Origin: Macrotrachela quadricornifera
Lineage: Eukaryota > Rotifera > Eurotatoria > Philodinida > Philodinidae
Assembly: GCA_022393335.1 (NCBI GenBank)
Contig: JAJEKB010021601.1
Location: 520,579 to 584,578, forward strand
Length of the DNA: 64,000 bases
Reading direction: 5' to 3'
Shown here: positions 44,041 to 56,832 of the stretch, in pieces
How the letters are laid out: every line of letters starts with the position of its first letter
Numbering within the stretch: the stretch's first letter is position 1
Position numbers and translations under genes: made by a program
Notes under the pieces: model-generated
The model's database searches: none
What the model was told of the DNA's origin: nothing
What the model saw: only the letters and a program-made list of their open reading frames with translations

Positions 44041-47000
44041 AGACGTACTTCAATTCTACCCAGGTCGAGAATTTCGACGATTGAATCTTGTCCGATGCAA
44101 TCGGATTCAATATTGGATTATGTCGGAAATAGTCGAACGCCGGCTCAATCTGATTGAATTCTGTCGAATTGAACCGACACTCCAGTGGGCTGGCTAGAAT
44201 CCGACGAACATTTGACCAGGAAAGGATCTTATCAGATCTGGTACATAGAACCCACAGGTTTCAATCAACAAATCCAGCAAGATCCTCTCAGATCCTGCAA
44301 TGAAACACAAGAAATGCGATAGGATCATATCGGACTTATATCATTATCATTTTATATTCCAGGTCGAAGAATCCAATAATAAGACCAATCACTGATTCTC
44401 CATCTATATCTTCATCGCTATATTCGTATATCTGCAGGATTATAGATATATCATGTAATCTATACCCCTATGAGTATATTATTCTAGCTATACCCTTAGG
44501 GATGTGTGACTGTATCTATAGGAAGCTAGATCCCTCTACCTACACTGTGGTATAGGATTGCATTCTTTATGCTTTGATTGATACACCTATATCTGTAGCA
44601 ATTTAGATGTGTTACTCTGTCTGTACTCTTACGATGATACTAACATATCTATATGTATAGAGGTATACCGCTTTACCTGTATGTATACGGGTATATGATA
44701 CTACTTATACTTTTATGAATATGCTGTTGTATCTACATCCTTGGTTACATCCTGAACGTCGCATCCCATTATCAGTGTCCTGAATTGCTAGACTATGTCC
44801 TCATTAATATCTCTTGCGTCTGTAATTTCATTACTGTAGACTCCAAATAATTTCATTCACGGTTTATTTTTGTGGTTCGCTTATAAAGTAAGCCTTATCC
44901 ATTTATTGATGGTATTTTGTGCGTGTTTCAGTAATTTCAGCTAAAATGAGTATCGAACTATCAAGGTGTGAATTGAACGTATCATTTTATTTTATATTTC
45001 TTCAGTAGTATTTATCAGTAATTGGTGATAAATAGCTATGTCTCAATCAATGAACCCTTGATTGGCAAAACTTTCTTGTACTTCTGTGTTGGCTGTTTAC
45101 ATATGGTGGAATGAATATATATGCAGCGTTTCAACAAATAAAGCGCATGTGGAAACATTTTAGTTCTAGAGTTAATTTAGGAAAATGAATAGATATTCAT
45201 TTTTATATGTACTTTTGTATCGGATCTTGTATAATTGTATAAGTTTCATATTATTAAATTTGATGTTTTCTTGACGAGAGAACTCATTGGATTGTATATG
45301 ATCAGATTTAAATCTTAATCTTAATAGTTATTCTTGTGCGTTTCACATTGTGTGGTTCTTGTAAGATTTCTGATGGCATCTTTAATTCTACGTCTGGAAA
45401 AACCTTAAAGAAGAACCCGTATGATACTTGCAGATTTTATGCCAAAGTCTTATAAAAAAATCTTGTATGCTTAAGACTTTATACAGTCGTTTGTTACCTA
45501 ATGTCTGCTGTTTCCGATTTGGAGAGCTATTCTCTTTAATATTTACTATCATTTGTTATTGTATAATAAATAATGAGATTTACGACATCTATGGTAGGAA
45601 TCTATTGTGTACACAGATACATATATTCTTATCTCTATCCCTAATGCTTATACCTTTATTCCTATATTCTCATAGCGGTCTAGATGCATAATGTATAATG
45701 TTTAGCTGTCTGTCGATGCTGGGTCAAAAGTCAAAAATGAAAAGTTAAAGGTCGGAAGGCCACATGTGTGTAAGGCTATAAAGGTAATTCTAGAAGAGTA
45801 TACGGCCAGAAGCTCCATCTATATGTAATGTGAAGTATCTAATTGTCTATTACTAGGGCTAGGTTAAAACACAGATGTGAAGCTTTACACCGAGATCAAA
45901 AACTGAAACATAAGATGTGGCAGACTAGACAAGACCATGAAAATCGTACAATAAATACAGTCTCAGAGACCTCGCGTCAGGTCATACTATAACATTTTTG
46001 AAAGGTCTTACTGTCATATAAAATTCTCTATAATCCTAAAGTAATATCCTATAGGATTAGGGATCGACCAGTTCAGTTCAGTTCAATTCGCAAGAACTGT
46101 TCGAACAGTCTGTGAACTGAACTTGAATCAAGCTTGTCAACCTCTACCTAGCAACTCTCGGTGAAATATAATTTAATAAGCTCCAAAAAGAAGAAATTTC
46201 AATCTATTTTATTTTAAAGATCTTTACGCGTAGCTTTAAAATGCCCTCGTTTAAAAACTGATCACCTTATTTACATATTTAGAACCAATGAATACCATTC
46301 TTCTAATGGCGTAATCAATACTGAGATAATTCCGAACAAACCACATATATAAGGAGTTTGACTCGTATTATCGTTGATCATTATGTAGAAAGAGATCTGA
46401 GTTCTGTCTTTTCTATATCAAAATAAACTAGAATATTTCAATCTAAAATTAAAACTGCAAGTCTAGTTAAATAAAAACTACTTTTAGAAGCTTTTATAAC
46501 TAATTAACTCTATTCTCAAACCTAATATCATGAATCATCTGTTTAACTTTTTCTACTCGATTTTACGTGAGAACGATCGGAACGTGATTAGTAACGTTCT
46601 GCTTTTTTAGTTTCAGGTTTGTCTTTTTCTGTTATTTTCTGAGGCATTTTCTGCTTTTTGAACGGTACAAAGTGGCAACCCTGGAAGAGACTGACTAAGA
46701 CTGAGTGGTGATTTACTTAGTCGCATTTAATGAGTATTTTCCTCGTGTTAAAGTTTACGTTGAAGAGATTATGAAAAAACAAAAAGAAGTAGATGTAACA
46801 ATAGATCACTGAGTATATTCTCCAAAAACGAACACTATTAACTACGGAAAACCTAAGAGAAAGGACGGGATTCAGTAGGCATTGTAGTGCTGCGGCTGAG
46901 GTGCAGCTGAAAATGTGATACATTATAAATGGCACACGTGCGCAGTGATGTTAGCACGGATGCCACAGAAAGCGAGATGTATATTCGAGATTTACACCAC

Positions 47001-47444
47001 AATGGTAATGTTGAGGATGTTTAATGAATAAATAATACATTATTCAACTGTCTAAAAATTTCATCGAGTGCAAGTGAAAAACATGATTCTTTTATGCTTT
47101 AGTAGTCAAAATCTCACTATCTGGAGCGTATGATGGTGTAATTCTTTCGACCTTCAGTAGTTTCATGAATGGAAACGCAGTTCAGCTAGATGAAAAATCC
47201 ATCGAATTAAGATTTTCTCCGAAAACTCGGCACTTTCTCTGCGAAGTTTTCATTCAAAACTTCTAGTTTTTGCCACCCGCATCCTCAAAATCGTGTTTTT
47301 TTCAAAAACAACATTTTACCAATTATCTAAATAAAACTAATTCGCATGCTTTTGTGAAACGCGATCTATGAAGATTGTTGAAGTATATAGAAGTAGGAAT
47401 GTGAACCCACTCCCGTCACCCCAAGGACTGTGGCCGCCATAACA
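44041..47444. other. Gene-poor stretch, 3.4 kb
   Basis: 44390-44760 is a low-complexity CTAT/TATA-rich region with degenerate repeats of words like TATACCCCTATGAGTATAT and TATCTATATGTATAG. 45694-45725 carries TATAATGTTTAGCTGTCTG, akin to the Helitron-type end word. 46070-46130 has a palindromic GTTCAGTTCAGTTC / GAACTGAAC cluster. No gene seen; the frames at 45428-45691 and 46717-46935 lack family signal. Confidence 0.4.
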
Positions 47445-47925
47445 TTAAAAACTATCGCAGATCATGACTGGGTTGGCATCAAAGATCGTAACAGCTATGA
47501 TCGATCTAACATCGTAGATTGTTATCGGCTGTGATTGATATAGTATTTAACCCTTTGAGTCTGGGTGACGCAAATTCGCGTCCTAACATTCTGAAACTTG
47601 AATAGCTTTGAGAAATAAAATTTATTGGTTATTTAGTGACATAAATTGCATGAATATTTTCATTTAGAATATTTGTACAGTTAAGTTTAGCTTTACCTAT
47701 TGATAATTATTGGTTGTCCCATTTTTAAAAAATAAAATTTAATTTGAAAGTGTTAAAGCTTGCACTACATAAAAATACTTCCGTACTCAAAAGGTTAAGA
47801 TTGTTATAGAAGATGACAAACCGTCAAAGGATCAGATCATCACAGATTGTAAATGATACAGTATTTGAGGTCATTATAGACTATGACGGATATTGTTATC
47901 GAATCATCACAAACTCTGAGAAAGA
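47445..47925. repeat. Degenerate tandem repeat interrupted by a MITE
   Basis: Words such as GATCGTAACAGCTATGATCG, GATTGTTATAGAAGATGAC, GTCATTATAGACTATGACGG and GATAYAGTATTTRA recur at short intervals either side of the TTAA-flanked insertion. Removing the insertion joins the array. The unit is roughly 75-80 bp or a half of that, poorly conserved. Confidence 0.4.
47551..47794. mobile_element. piggyBac-type MITE (TTAA flanks)
   Basis: TTAA at 47547-47550 and 47795-47798 flank a 244-bp segment that starts CCCTTTGAGT and ends ACTCAAAAGG. TTAA duplication plus a CCCTTTGAG terminus is characteristic of piggyBac elements. No ORF inside. Confidence 0.75.
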
Positions 47926-49195
47926 TGAACTCAATAACTAAAACTTTGTAATTCTTTTAAAGACAGTAGTGCATTATTGAGGAAATTGTGTATGTTGAAT
48001 CAGATAGGATATAGGCAAGTAAAAACTTTTAACTCTCTAAGATTTATGAATTAGGCTCTAATTGCTGTTTCTAGACAAGTGTTGTAGTAGATTCAGAGTT
48101 GGTAATGATCTCGGAAATGGTGCACAGTACAAATATTTAGTTTTTGGCTTTTCCATTCAACTGATCTAGGTGCTATTGTTTGCATTTTAGACTCGTACAA
48201 TTTCGATCTTTCTCCTGTTGCTGACGTTTACGTGCTGACATATTAGACTGAAATCGTTAAAAATCTTAGTACCTATGCACTTCCATGAAACTTTCAAAAA
48301 AGACGAAATATCGAAACATGTATTCTTGAATGTGAAAATAGCAGTTATATCGTGTTTCACATTTTAATCCTGCAGAGATTGTGCTGACTATTTTTTATGT
48401 ATTGTTCCACTTGGTTTTTCTTTGTTCTTACAGAGCGAATCTTTTGGCCATTTATTGTTATTACCGATAGGATCCTTTAAGTTCTATTGAGTCTTTTGAT
48501 CCACTCTCTGTCATTATAAAAGTAAAAATTTTTCTATAAAAATAAGTTTTTCTGTGGGTTCTGAGAATAACTTGACAGAAACTTAATCGGTAGCCTACAA
48601 AAAGAATGAAAAAAAAATTCTTTTCCATCTCGACAGTAATGCTTTCATCATAAATAGGTATTTTTCTTCTATGACATGCTACGCTTTCCGAATAAAAACA
48701 CTATAGTTCACTTACTACAAATGTCACCTATTGGAACAGTCCAAACTACAATAAAAAGCTCATATCATACGCACAAAAAACGAATTTCTTATCTATAAAA
48801 TTTTGTTTCACTTCTTGAGATCTTAATGTAATTGCAAATGCAAATGTAAAACAAGTACAACATTATTTATCTTTTCAAAAATCTTTAATGATCATTGCAA
48901 AGAATACATATGTGTACATTCAACAGATTCTACGGCTTATAATTCAGTAGATGCTGTAATTCTTGTACGTCAGAGTACATAACAACCGATTCTGCCGATT
49001 TCAGGTTTCTCAGAATACATGGTCTTGTGAGAGTACATCGGGATAAAGGAGTATCGATTACGTGGTTACACAGTACCAAAATCAGAGTACATTCAGTAAT
49101 CGCATTCTTGCAATCCTCGGTTTGCTCTGACACTCCCTCTGTAAGTGTTCAGATGAGTAATATTAGTCTTTCCAATTTGTGATTCTGTTTTGCAG
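47926..49195. other. Intergenic with dispersed repeat
   Basis: 48345-48500 is similar to 42970-43140 (TTTCACATTTTAATCCTGCA, GATTGTGCTGAC). The remaining sequence shows no gene; the 67-residue frame at 48930-49133 has no family signal. Confidence 0.4.
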
Positions 49196-49345
49196 TCATT
49201 TGAAGCGAATTTGAGGCATTACTAGTTTAAGCCGTCTGGCGGGCCATTGAGACAGAACGAAATCAGTCATGGCTTCTCGATTCATCTTCGCAGCCTCATG
49301 CTTAAATTTGAGATACTGTGGATTCCTTTGAATTGATTTGTCCGT
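49196..49345 (-). pseudogene. Orphan coding-like fragment downstream of NHL gene
   Basis: The last 49 residues of this frame (TDKSIQRNPQYLKFKHEAAK, MNREAMTDFVLSQWPARRLK, LVMPQIRFK) have the look of real coding sequence: charged, helical and free of AT-biased residues. They end in TGA at 49196-49198. I recognise no family and see no adjoining exon. It could be the last exon of a gene or a relic. Upstream in the same frame the sequence overlaps the end of the NHL gene and is not coding. Confidence 0.25.
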
Positions 49346-49376
49346 GAAAATAAGGAAATGAACGAAGATGATAAAT

Positions 49377-50438
49377 CTATTCAATTGAAAAACGTAAAAC
49401 TCGAGCGTCCACAAAGTCGACGACATAGAGATGACCATAACGATCAAGAGACAAACCATAAGGATGAGAAAACCGATTTGCTCCTAGTTCTGGATCCTTA
49501 CCATCCACGATCAGAATGCCTTGTTGTGCTCCACGAGGCCAGCGCATCACTCGATGATTGTATCGATCTGCAACATAGACGGTACCTAGATTATCGACAA
49601 ACAGACCCGCCGGATGTGATAATTGCGTTAAAGCATCTCCTTCGCCGTGACCTCCAGCGACAACAGTACCTACTGTTGCACCTTTACTCCATTTCATCAC
49701 ACGATGATTGTGGCGGTCTGTTACATAAAGATTTTGATGTTGATCGACAAAGATGAAAGTTGGAATGAAAAATTGATCTACACCATCACCCTTTCCATTG
49801 CCACCAGCTACAATAGTACCATTTTCCTCTCCTAATGTATACCGTCTCACTTCATAGTTGTAATAATGAGAAACATACAAATATCTTTGATCATCCATGG
49901 CTAATCCGTGGCAACTAATGTTTTTTAGGAGAATTTCTCCTCGAATGATTTCACGACGGCGAGACCATCGTAAAACTCGAAAATTGGCTCGATCGCAAAT
50001 GATTAGACTATCCGTCGCTTTATCGACCAGCACGTCCTCTGGTTCCAATAATCGATTTAGTTCATTATCACTACTACGACTACCAACTACCACTCGTCCA
50101 TTCATATCTCCCATCTTCCATTCGACGATACGCTGATTTCCGAAATCAACAATGACCATCGTTTGATGATCATCGATAAAGAGACCTCGAGGATACCAAA
50201 GTTGATTGGTTCCACGGCCTCCTATGTATCCCCCAGCAACTATTTCACCACTCCTATTCCAACGCGCATTTCGAGGAATATGAGGAATGACTAAAATTAA
50301 TAAACCAATGAAACTAAGTTGAGAAATAAACAAAATTTCTGAACAAGAATATTGTAAAAAGAGCTTTATAAAATCTTCTAAAATGCCTTTGATAGTATTC
50401 AAAAGTTTTCTTTTGCTTGTGATTACGGTTTTATTCAA
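49377..50438 (-). CDS. NHL-repeat beta-propeller protein, membrane-anchored or secreted
   Basis: A 353-residue frame. Residues about 33-52 are hydrophobic (SEILFISQLSFIGLLILVIP), acting as a signal anchor. From residue 60 on there are about six NHL units: NQLWYPRGLFIDDHQTMVIV with DFGNQRIVEW, then PEDVLVDKATDSLIICDRAN, HGLAMDDQRYLYVSHYYNYE, PTFIFVDQHQNLYVTDRHNH, HPAGLFVDNLGTVYVADRYN and HPYGLSLDRYGHLYVVDFVD. Each pairs with a [IV]VAGG strand. NHL propellers bind ligands or proteins; bdelloids carry many extracellular versions. The role here is unknown. An upstream exon is possible because TTTTAG precedes the SQLSF..IPHIP join region, but the single-exon reading is complete. No enzyme signature seen. 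Confidence 0.8.
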   Translation of the reverse strand: MNKTVITSKRKLLNTIKGILEDFIKLFLQYSCSEILFISQLSFIGLLILVIPHIPRNARWNRSGEIVAGGYIGGRGTNQLWYPRGLFIDDHQTMVIVDFGNQRIVEWKMGDMNGRVVVGSRSSDNELNRLLEPEDVLVDKATDSLIICDRANFRVLRWSRRREIIRGEILLKNISCHGLAMDDQRYLYVSHYYNYEVRRYTLGEENGTIVAGGNGKGDGVDQFFIPTFIFVDQHQNLYVTDRHNHRVMKWSKGATVGTVVAGGHGEGDALTQLSHPAGLFVDNLGTVYVADRYNHRVMRWPRGAQQGILIVDGKDPELGANRFSHPYGLSLDRYGHLYVVDFVDARVLRFSIE

Positions 50439-52926
50439 CGTATGTAGTGCTGTTCATTGCTTTGGGAGACAGCGATATCTGAGATTCTTATATCACAATC
50501 TTTTCAATTTCACTTTATTCATATTACCTTTACGCCATAGTTGAATTCTGATTAAAATTTGCTTGAGATTGGCCAGATATATAATTACTTTTCTAGTGTT
50601 TGAGGATCATTAATCAAAACGTGATTATGATTTACCCAGAACGGCTAGAGCCATTCAGAGGAAAGGTTGATTCATGATGAAAATGCTTTGCTGGGGATTT
50701 CGAAGCTTCCATATAAGAATAGCCCATCGGGTAATCTATAGCAGGAACAATTTCATACCGATCAGTTTATGAAAGAGAACTCTCTAAGGAAAGAGTGACT
50801 CTGTTTTCTCCCTTCACTCTTAACAAATGCTGAATTATAAGATAGACCTTTTCGAATTCCAGATGTATATTCGTTGAATCTGCTGACGTTTGCCCGTATT
50901 ACAGAGCGAGCCGAACTGGTTTTCTTTGGTTTGAGTTCGGTTCATCTTTTTTTTTTCTAAAAGCCAGTTCGGCTTTATTTTTGAAAAACTAGTTCAGGTT
51001 TGATTCTACTCGAACCGAATCGAATCATTTCTATTCGATTCGGTACGTTTTCGCTCTCTGATCCGTACTGAAAGTCTTTCAATATCAACCAAGACCTAAA
51101 TGCATTAATCTCAACTACGCACTGTGACTAACACGACAAAATACCATGAGTTGCCTGAGTCAAATTCGAATATAAATGAGACTTCAATTGCATAGAGTCA
51201 CTTCGAAAATAAATGAAAAAATGTCAGACAGCGTGTGCGCTAACAAAAAGAAAAATATTTATTAGTTATAATTTATAACTAAAATATAGTTATTCTATAA
51301 TTAAGACAGAAATGTAGAAGCATGACTACTTGATTTACTTTTTATAAGTGAGATATTGCTCTCCCATGACTGCAATATAAAAGCCAACAAGTGGTTTCAT
51401 ATAAGTTCTTCGGGCAACACAGATAATAGTGTAAGTGCAATAGACGATGTCGCAACTTTTTCTGTATTAAATAGATGAAATCCTGTGTCCTGTAGACTAT
51501 TGGGTACAATTCTTCGATTAGAGATGTGAACAATAATTATTTCATTAAGTGGCGCACGGAATAGATCTGCTTCTACTCGCTTACCGGAATCTCGATGGGG
51601 AAGGGGAGAGCAACAGTATTACAGGATCTCGAATACACGCGGAGACCGTGCGAGAATGCCTGAAAAGCACATATCCACATAGTAGAAGCACTAAAACACA
51701 CAGGCATAGCGTGAGCGTGCCGCCGATGAACGAAAATACATAGGGGTTAGTATGGGGCTGCACGGATATCAGGCATCTATGCCGAAGACAGGATAGGGTG
51801 CCACAGCAACACTTAAACAAATGGTGGAAATATTGAGTGTATGGCTGAGTCAGAATGATGCTGCTAGCGGGGTAATGAACGCAGTCGTTACTAATGTGTA
51901 CTATACGTTGAGTTACCCACGTGCTGGCTGAGTTCGGTTAGCCATCTGTTAGTTTAGGGGCTCTATTAACTGTATTAGATTGCAGCGCTTTAACCTAATT
52001 CTTTATGTCTCTATTGTTTTACGGCTGCAGAGGTTAGGGAATTTAAACATTGGGGTTTTGAGATTGCTGCTTTTGATCAAGCATGTCATTTCAGTTAGAT
52101 TAATGTGATGTCTATTATGTAAACTAGCATTTTTTCAGTTGTTCTGTGTGTCAGTTTTTCCAACAGCCTGAATTACCGGACGAGTAATTGTTGAGATTCA
52201 CTGTCTCGAAAATCCCATGGAAACGTTTATGATTTAGTAAATTTCATTTTCTGAAAGATTTTTTGATGGTGGAGAGAACACTTTCATTAATACTGAAAAT
52301 GAATTAGGTAGCTATCGCATAGGAAATGTATATGTCAGTTATATATCATACGAATTTTTTTATACATTTCTGCCATAACTATAGGATAACTATATCGCAG
52401 TTATAATTATAATCAAAATAATTTTGTTTTTGCCTTAGTTATAGGATACTTATATTTTAGTTATAAATTATGTAAGTAATATTTTATGTTTGAAAGAAAA
52501 GTTTATTTTTTCTACTCGGTTAGTTATAGGTTTTCGTGATATTCATTATATTCGAACTTCAATTAGACATCTACTCCAAAACAAAACCTTGGGTATAGTA
52601 CATGTTTTCATAAACCGATTTACTCGCACACACGTGACTCTATATAGAAAGTGAATCAACGGTTTTTCGCAATGTTCATGGATGCCTACTATACAAATAC
52701 AGGCCAATATCGTACGTACCTCTCATGATCAATTGAAAAACTGGATTCTTTATGACAGATAGTCCTCAACATATAGAACTTAGCTCTAAAACACAAGGAT
52801 ATTATGATAGCTCACGGACAGTAATAATAAGTAGGCATATTGGGGGGAAAATCATCAAGAAACGGATGAGTCTTTCTTGACAGAAAAACAAAATTCGAAA
52901 ACCGTTGAACGGTCTTATGTGTACTT
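50439..52926. other. Intergenic, no gene seen
   Basis: 50885-51060 has a cluster of GTTCGGTT/GAACCGAAT words. 51549-51820 is GC-richer than its surroundings, with short frames on both strands and no family signal. 52305-52520 and 51255-51305 share TATAACTAAAATATAG-like words. None of these resolves into a gene or a bounded element. Confidence 0.4.
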
Positions 52927-55021
52927 TTACTCACTCATCCTCGTATGGAATCTAGCTAAGCATTTACCTTGCTGAAATTCATCATATGCGTCGTAGACAA
53001 TGAATACCCTAGTCTCATTGCACCAGTAAGTTGTGGGAGTTTGATTGATTAATATACTAAATTCGATGAAAACTTCTAGTGCGACCATATCTTTGTGTAA
53101 GATTAAACTGATATTTTCTCTTGTCGGGCCTGTCAACCGAAAAAATAGCAAATTTATAGTTGTATATTTCAACTTACTCAAGACTTCCCAAGCAGAGATC
53201 GTAAAATCACTGGTGATTCCCCTCAATTCGATAAGCACACTAGAGCTCATTCGGGCACTCAATACGGCGCGAGAATATGACCATTGAGTCTCGTTCCACT
53301 TCTTTGATAGATCAATGCGCCGCAACATGGTTGCAGTCGTCGTATTATATGATTGGAAAAGGAAGTGGCAATTATTTGTATCATTATTGGGTATAACCTG
53401 AGTGATATAGATATTCCTGGATGGCCAACTATCTCCAAGAGTGATATTGCAGTCATCATGGCTATCACTGATCAAATTTGTATCCCGAGCACGCATTCCA
53501 TTGGGTAGCAAAGCGTCTTGAATAGAAAGTGCATGTCGTAGTTGTTTTTCTGTAATCGTCGTGGAACTAAAATCAGCCTTGTACAAATTGGCAGCAAAAA
53601 AACTGACATTGGTCAATTCAGCTTTATACAATGAGGCACGCTTCATATTCGAATTGCGAAAGTTGGAATGACATAATTTGGCTTCATTAAAACTAGCTGC
53701 AACACAGGAAGCATGTTGAAAGTCTGCTTGGAATGCTACAGCTTTACAGAAATCAGCTAGAACTAAAAGACAAATGCAAAAAAAAGGGCTTGCACAAGAC
53801 AACTTTTAGCAACTTCAGTCGGATTGAAATATTATAGAAAAATGATCGATTTCTTTGGAATGGAGAGTAAAATGCTTTTCATACCAATTATAATATGTAT
53901 CTAATTTGGATCAAGTGAATGATCACGATTGTCAAATTCAAGACAAGAACAATCCCCTCATATAAAAATCCAGATACTATTGTTGTAAAAAATCGAAAAT
54001 GGCTGGCTCGACAAAGAATTTTCAAAGACCCGTATAAAAGGTCAGAGTAAGACGAAGACTTTTAGTAAACATTACCTAGAGTAGCATATGAAAAATTAAT
54101 TTTGTTCAGTATAGTGGTCGAGAACTTTACATCGTAAAATTGCGAATGCATAAAACTGACGTTGAAAAGTATAGTGGATAAAAAATTGGCTCTTTCAAGC
54201 TGAGCGCTTGAGAAATCAGTATTCTGTATTAAAGCTCCTGATAAGCAGGCGCTGGAGAGAGAAACCAAGAAAAACTTAGTGTTGACTAGTGAACTGTTGG
54301 AAAAGTCGACATCTTGTATTCTGGCTGCGGAGAAATTGGCATTGTCAAGTTGGCAAAATGAATAATCGACACTGTTTAGTTGTGTTAGTGAAAAGTCAGC
54401 ATAGTCCAGTTGTGCATCCGAGAAATTAATATGCTGCATTTTCATTTCAATAAATGAAGCATTAGATAATATGACACCAGCTAATGTTAATTTGTCTACC
54501 TGTCTTTTACTGATTTTTGAGTAGTTAAAATCGACATTTCGAAGCTCTGCTGTCGAGAGATCGAGTGGGTAACTATTTTCTAGATGCGTAAGTTGCCCAG
54601 ATTCGTGGAGAAAGCGTATAATACGAATATTACGTTGCAGATCTAGTTGACGAAAAACATTCAGAGTTTTAGCCCGAGCGAGAGTAGCTGTGGCTTGAGT
54701 TCGAGTGAGTGAGCCATTGTTCTTCTCTAGAAGCTCACCCATTTCCCTAATATACATATCTAAAACTTCATTTTGATATCGTTCATTGCTGAGTGTTCTC
54801 TCTAGTTCACGCAATCGCTCGGCTGTAATTTGGTCTTCTTCGCGTTGTTGTTTGGATAGCTGATGTTGCTGAAGAGTGATGACGGCAGTAAAGACACTTA
54901 ATACCAGTGGCATTAGTAAAGAAGAAATAAATTTGAGAACATCTTTGAATTTCAGACCAAAGAATCGAGAAGAAGGGAGGATGAGCCGATCTGTCTGAGA
55001 ACTTTGGTCTTGAGAAACCAT
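52927..55021 (-). CDS. Membrane-anchored pentapeptide-repeat protein
   Basis: Exons 54076-55021 and 52927-53762, with a 313-bp intron; the phase is consistent and gives 593 residues. Residues 31-50 (FISSLLMPLVLSVFTAVITL) form one transmembrane helix, followed by a Gln/Glu/Arg-rich coiled coil to about 95. From about 155 to 400 there are many A(D/N)LXX-type pentapeptides (FSDAQLDYADFSLTQLNSVD, SAQLERANFLSTILFNVSF, YKAELTNVSFFAANLYKADF), split by the intron within the repeat tract. The last 170 residues are a non-repeat domain with Cys, Trp and NNT/NTT sequons, unknown to me. Pentapeptide coils are mostly bacterial, so the gene may be of transferred origin with animal-type membrane and C-terminal parts added. 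No kinase or channel motif. Orientation of the repeat side is uncertain. Confidence 0.8.
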
Positions 55022-56242
55022 TTTTATTTTCTTTCCTGGTTCTTAGAAGCAACCGAAAAAATGATCACAAGCAATAATAATTCATTTTGTGTACTTGTTG
55101 TTCGATCGTTGGAGTCCTAAGCTAAATAAAGAATACTTTTAATCGTATATAGTGTGAGATGACTCAATTTTAACTTCATTAGAATCATACGTCAATGATG
55201 CATGATATAAATACTCATAAATCTTTGATAATTAAAAACGAATATGTTCTATTGAAAAATTCCTTGCTTTAGAAACTATTTTTCAACGCATACGGTTTAC
55301 AGACGAAAAGAACACTAAAGTGATCAATCATAAGAAAAAAAAGAGAAGCATAGAATAGACGAGAATGAATGATAGACGTCCGACAGTTATGCTTAACACA
55401 GCATATACTTTAACGCTCTTTCTTAATTATGTTTCACCAAAATTCTTCTGCTAGCTGCCGCTACAATAGACATTGGTTGTCTGCTTATCTATTCATTGGA
55501 TTAGATATGTGACTATGAGGTGAACTTCCCTTTAACCCAAATATTTGTCATGACACTTCAAAGTGAAATTCTCAATATACATCTCAGTCTCTCTTTATCT
55601 AACTCGATAGCTACTAAATGCTAGATTGCTTGATAAATAAAATGTCAATCAATAATCATGCAATCGAAATATAATTAAATGTTGCAATGAATATAGATAA
55701 TGATGTTTTTTTTTCTTTTTATGTCACTCTATATTAATTTCATAAATCTATTTAGCACACGACGCATGATATCTCATAAAGTCTGAAATTTAAAAAAATC
55801 AAACTGTTTATAGGCAGATTATGGTTTTTAAGAAAATGGATATTGAATGTTTCTGTTATTCATCTATAGGAAGGTTAGTGGAATATATTGAGGTGGACGT
55901 GCGACTTTCAGGGCGAAGAGCTGGTTACTATAATATTCTGTTCGACGAACTAATGTTTACGATAGAGGTCGAATCGAACCGACTTTTGCTGGTTCGAGTT
56001 CGGTTCGATTCGACTTTATTTTAATGTTCATCTCGAGTCTTGACGACTCTTGTTTTTTCATGCAACGAAAACTATCTAGTAATTGATGATTGATAAAGAG
56101 TGATAAGTTTTAAAACTTGTATTTTATCATTATCATTATCAGCTATTGAACCATATTCTCTTCTTGTTCAACTTGAAAATGTTGATCAAGATTGGCCTAA
56201 ATAATAACGATAAGGTATTTAAAAATAGTCTTACACTATTAA
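55022..56242. other. Intergenic, no gene seen
   Basis: Contains the 5' flank of the pentapeptide gene. 55965-56030 carries a GGTTCGAGTTCGGTTCGATT cluster like those at 46.1 and 50.9 kb. The frame at 55821-56024 runs over that cluster and is not a gene. Confidence 0.4.
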
Positions 56243-56832
56243 CCCTTTCGCCGCAATTCGATTTTCATAGGAAGTAACATCTCTTAATTCGTTTTATTAG
56301 AAAACAAAATATACCACAAGATGCCGCGTGAAACGCTGTACAGTCTACATCGTAAAGCTTATTTCAATTGTATATCTTTTGTTTTGAAAAAAAGTAAAAT
56401 GGTGTGCGAACAATTGTTGAGGTTGCAAAGATTGATCGCACAAAATTTCGCTTTTTTTGAAAACAATAGGTATACAATCGAAATAAGCTTTACGATGTAG
56501 ATTGTAGAGCGCTTCACGCTGCATTTTATAGTATATTTTATTTTTCCTTACGAAGCCACAATAGACAATAAAAGGATGAAATAAAAAACATGAAATTTCA
56601 CATTTGCGTGGAAAAAAAATGGTGTTTCCCTAACGTGGAAAACAAGTCAGACAGAGTTTTATATTCTTTCAAAACAAAAGTTAGATAATTACAATAAGCT
56701 TTACTATGAGGTTGTAGAGCTTTTCATGCTGCGTCTTATGGTTTATGCGATTTTCTTAATAAAGCATATTTCGAGACTAGATTATGAAATGCAAAGTGGG
56801 TCCCACCGGTGGGACCCATCGCGATGAAAGGG
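56243..56832. mobile_element. piggyBac-like MITE, ~590 bp
   Basis: TTAA at 56239-56242 is followed by CCCTTTCGCCGC; the right end reads, inverted, CCCTTTCATCGCGATGGGTC. The right TTAA has mutated to ATAA. Inside, two related segments (GTAAAGCTTATTTCAATTG near 56353 and its inverse near 56480) form an inner inverted repeat, and a TTTACTATGAGGTTGTAGAG word repeats near 56700. No ORF. Confidence 0.6.

Noticed and set aside
49358..50136. Plus-strand ORFs of 132, 62 and 79 residues
   Set aside because: They are antisense shadows of the NHL-repeat gene.
50885..51060. GTTCGATTC-like words as tRNA T-arm/B-box
   Set aside because: No cloverleaf, no A box at the right distance and no T-run terminator; the word is part of a simple cluster.
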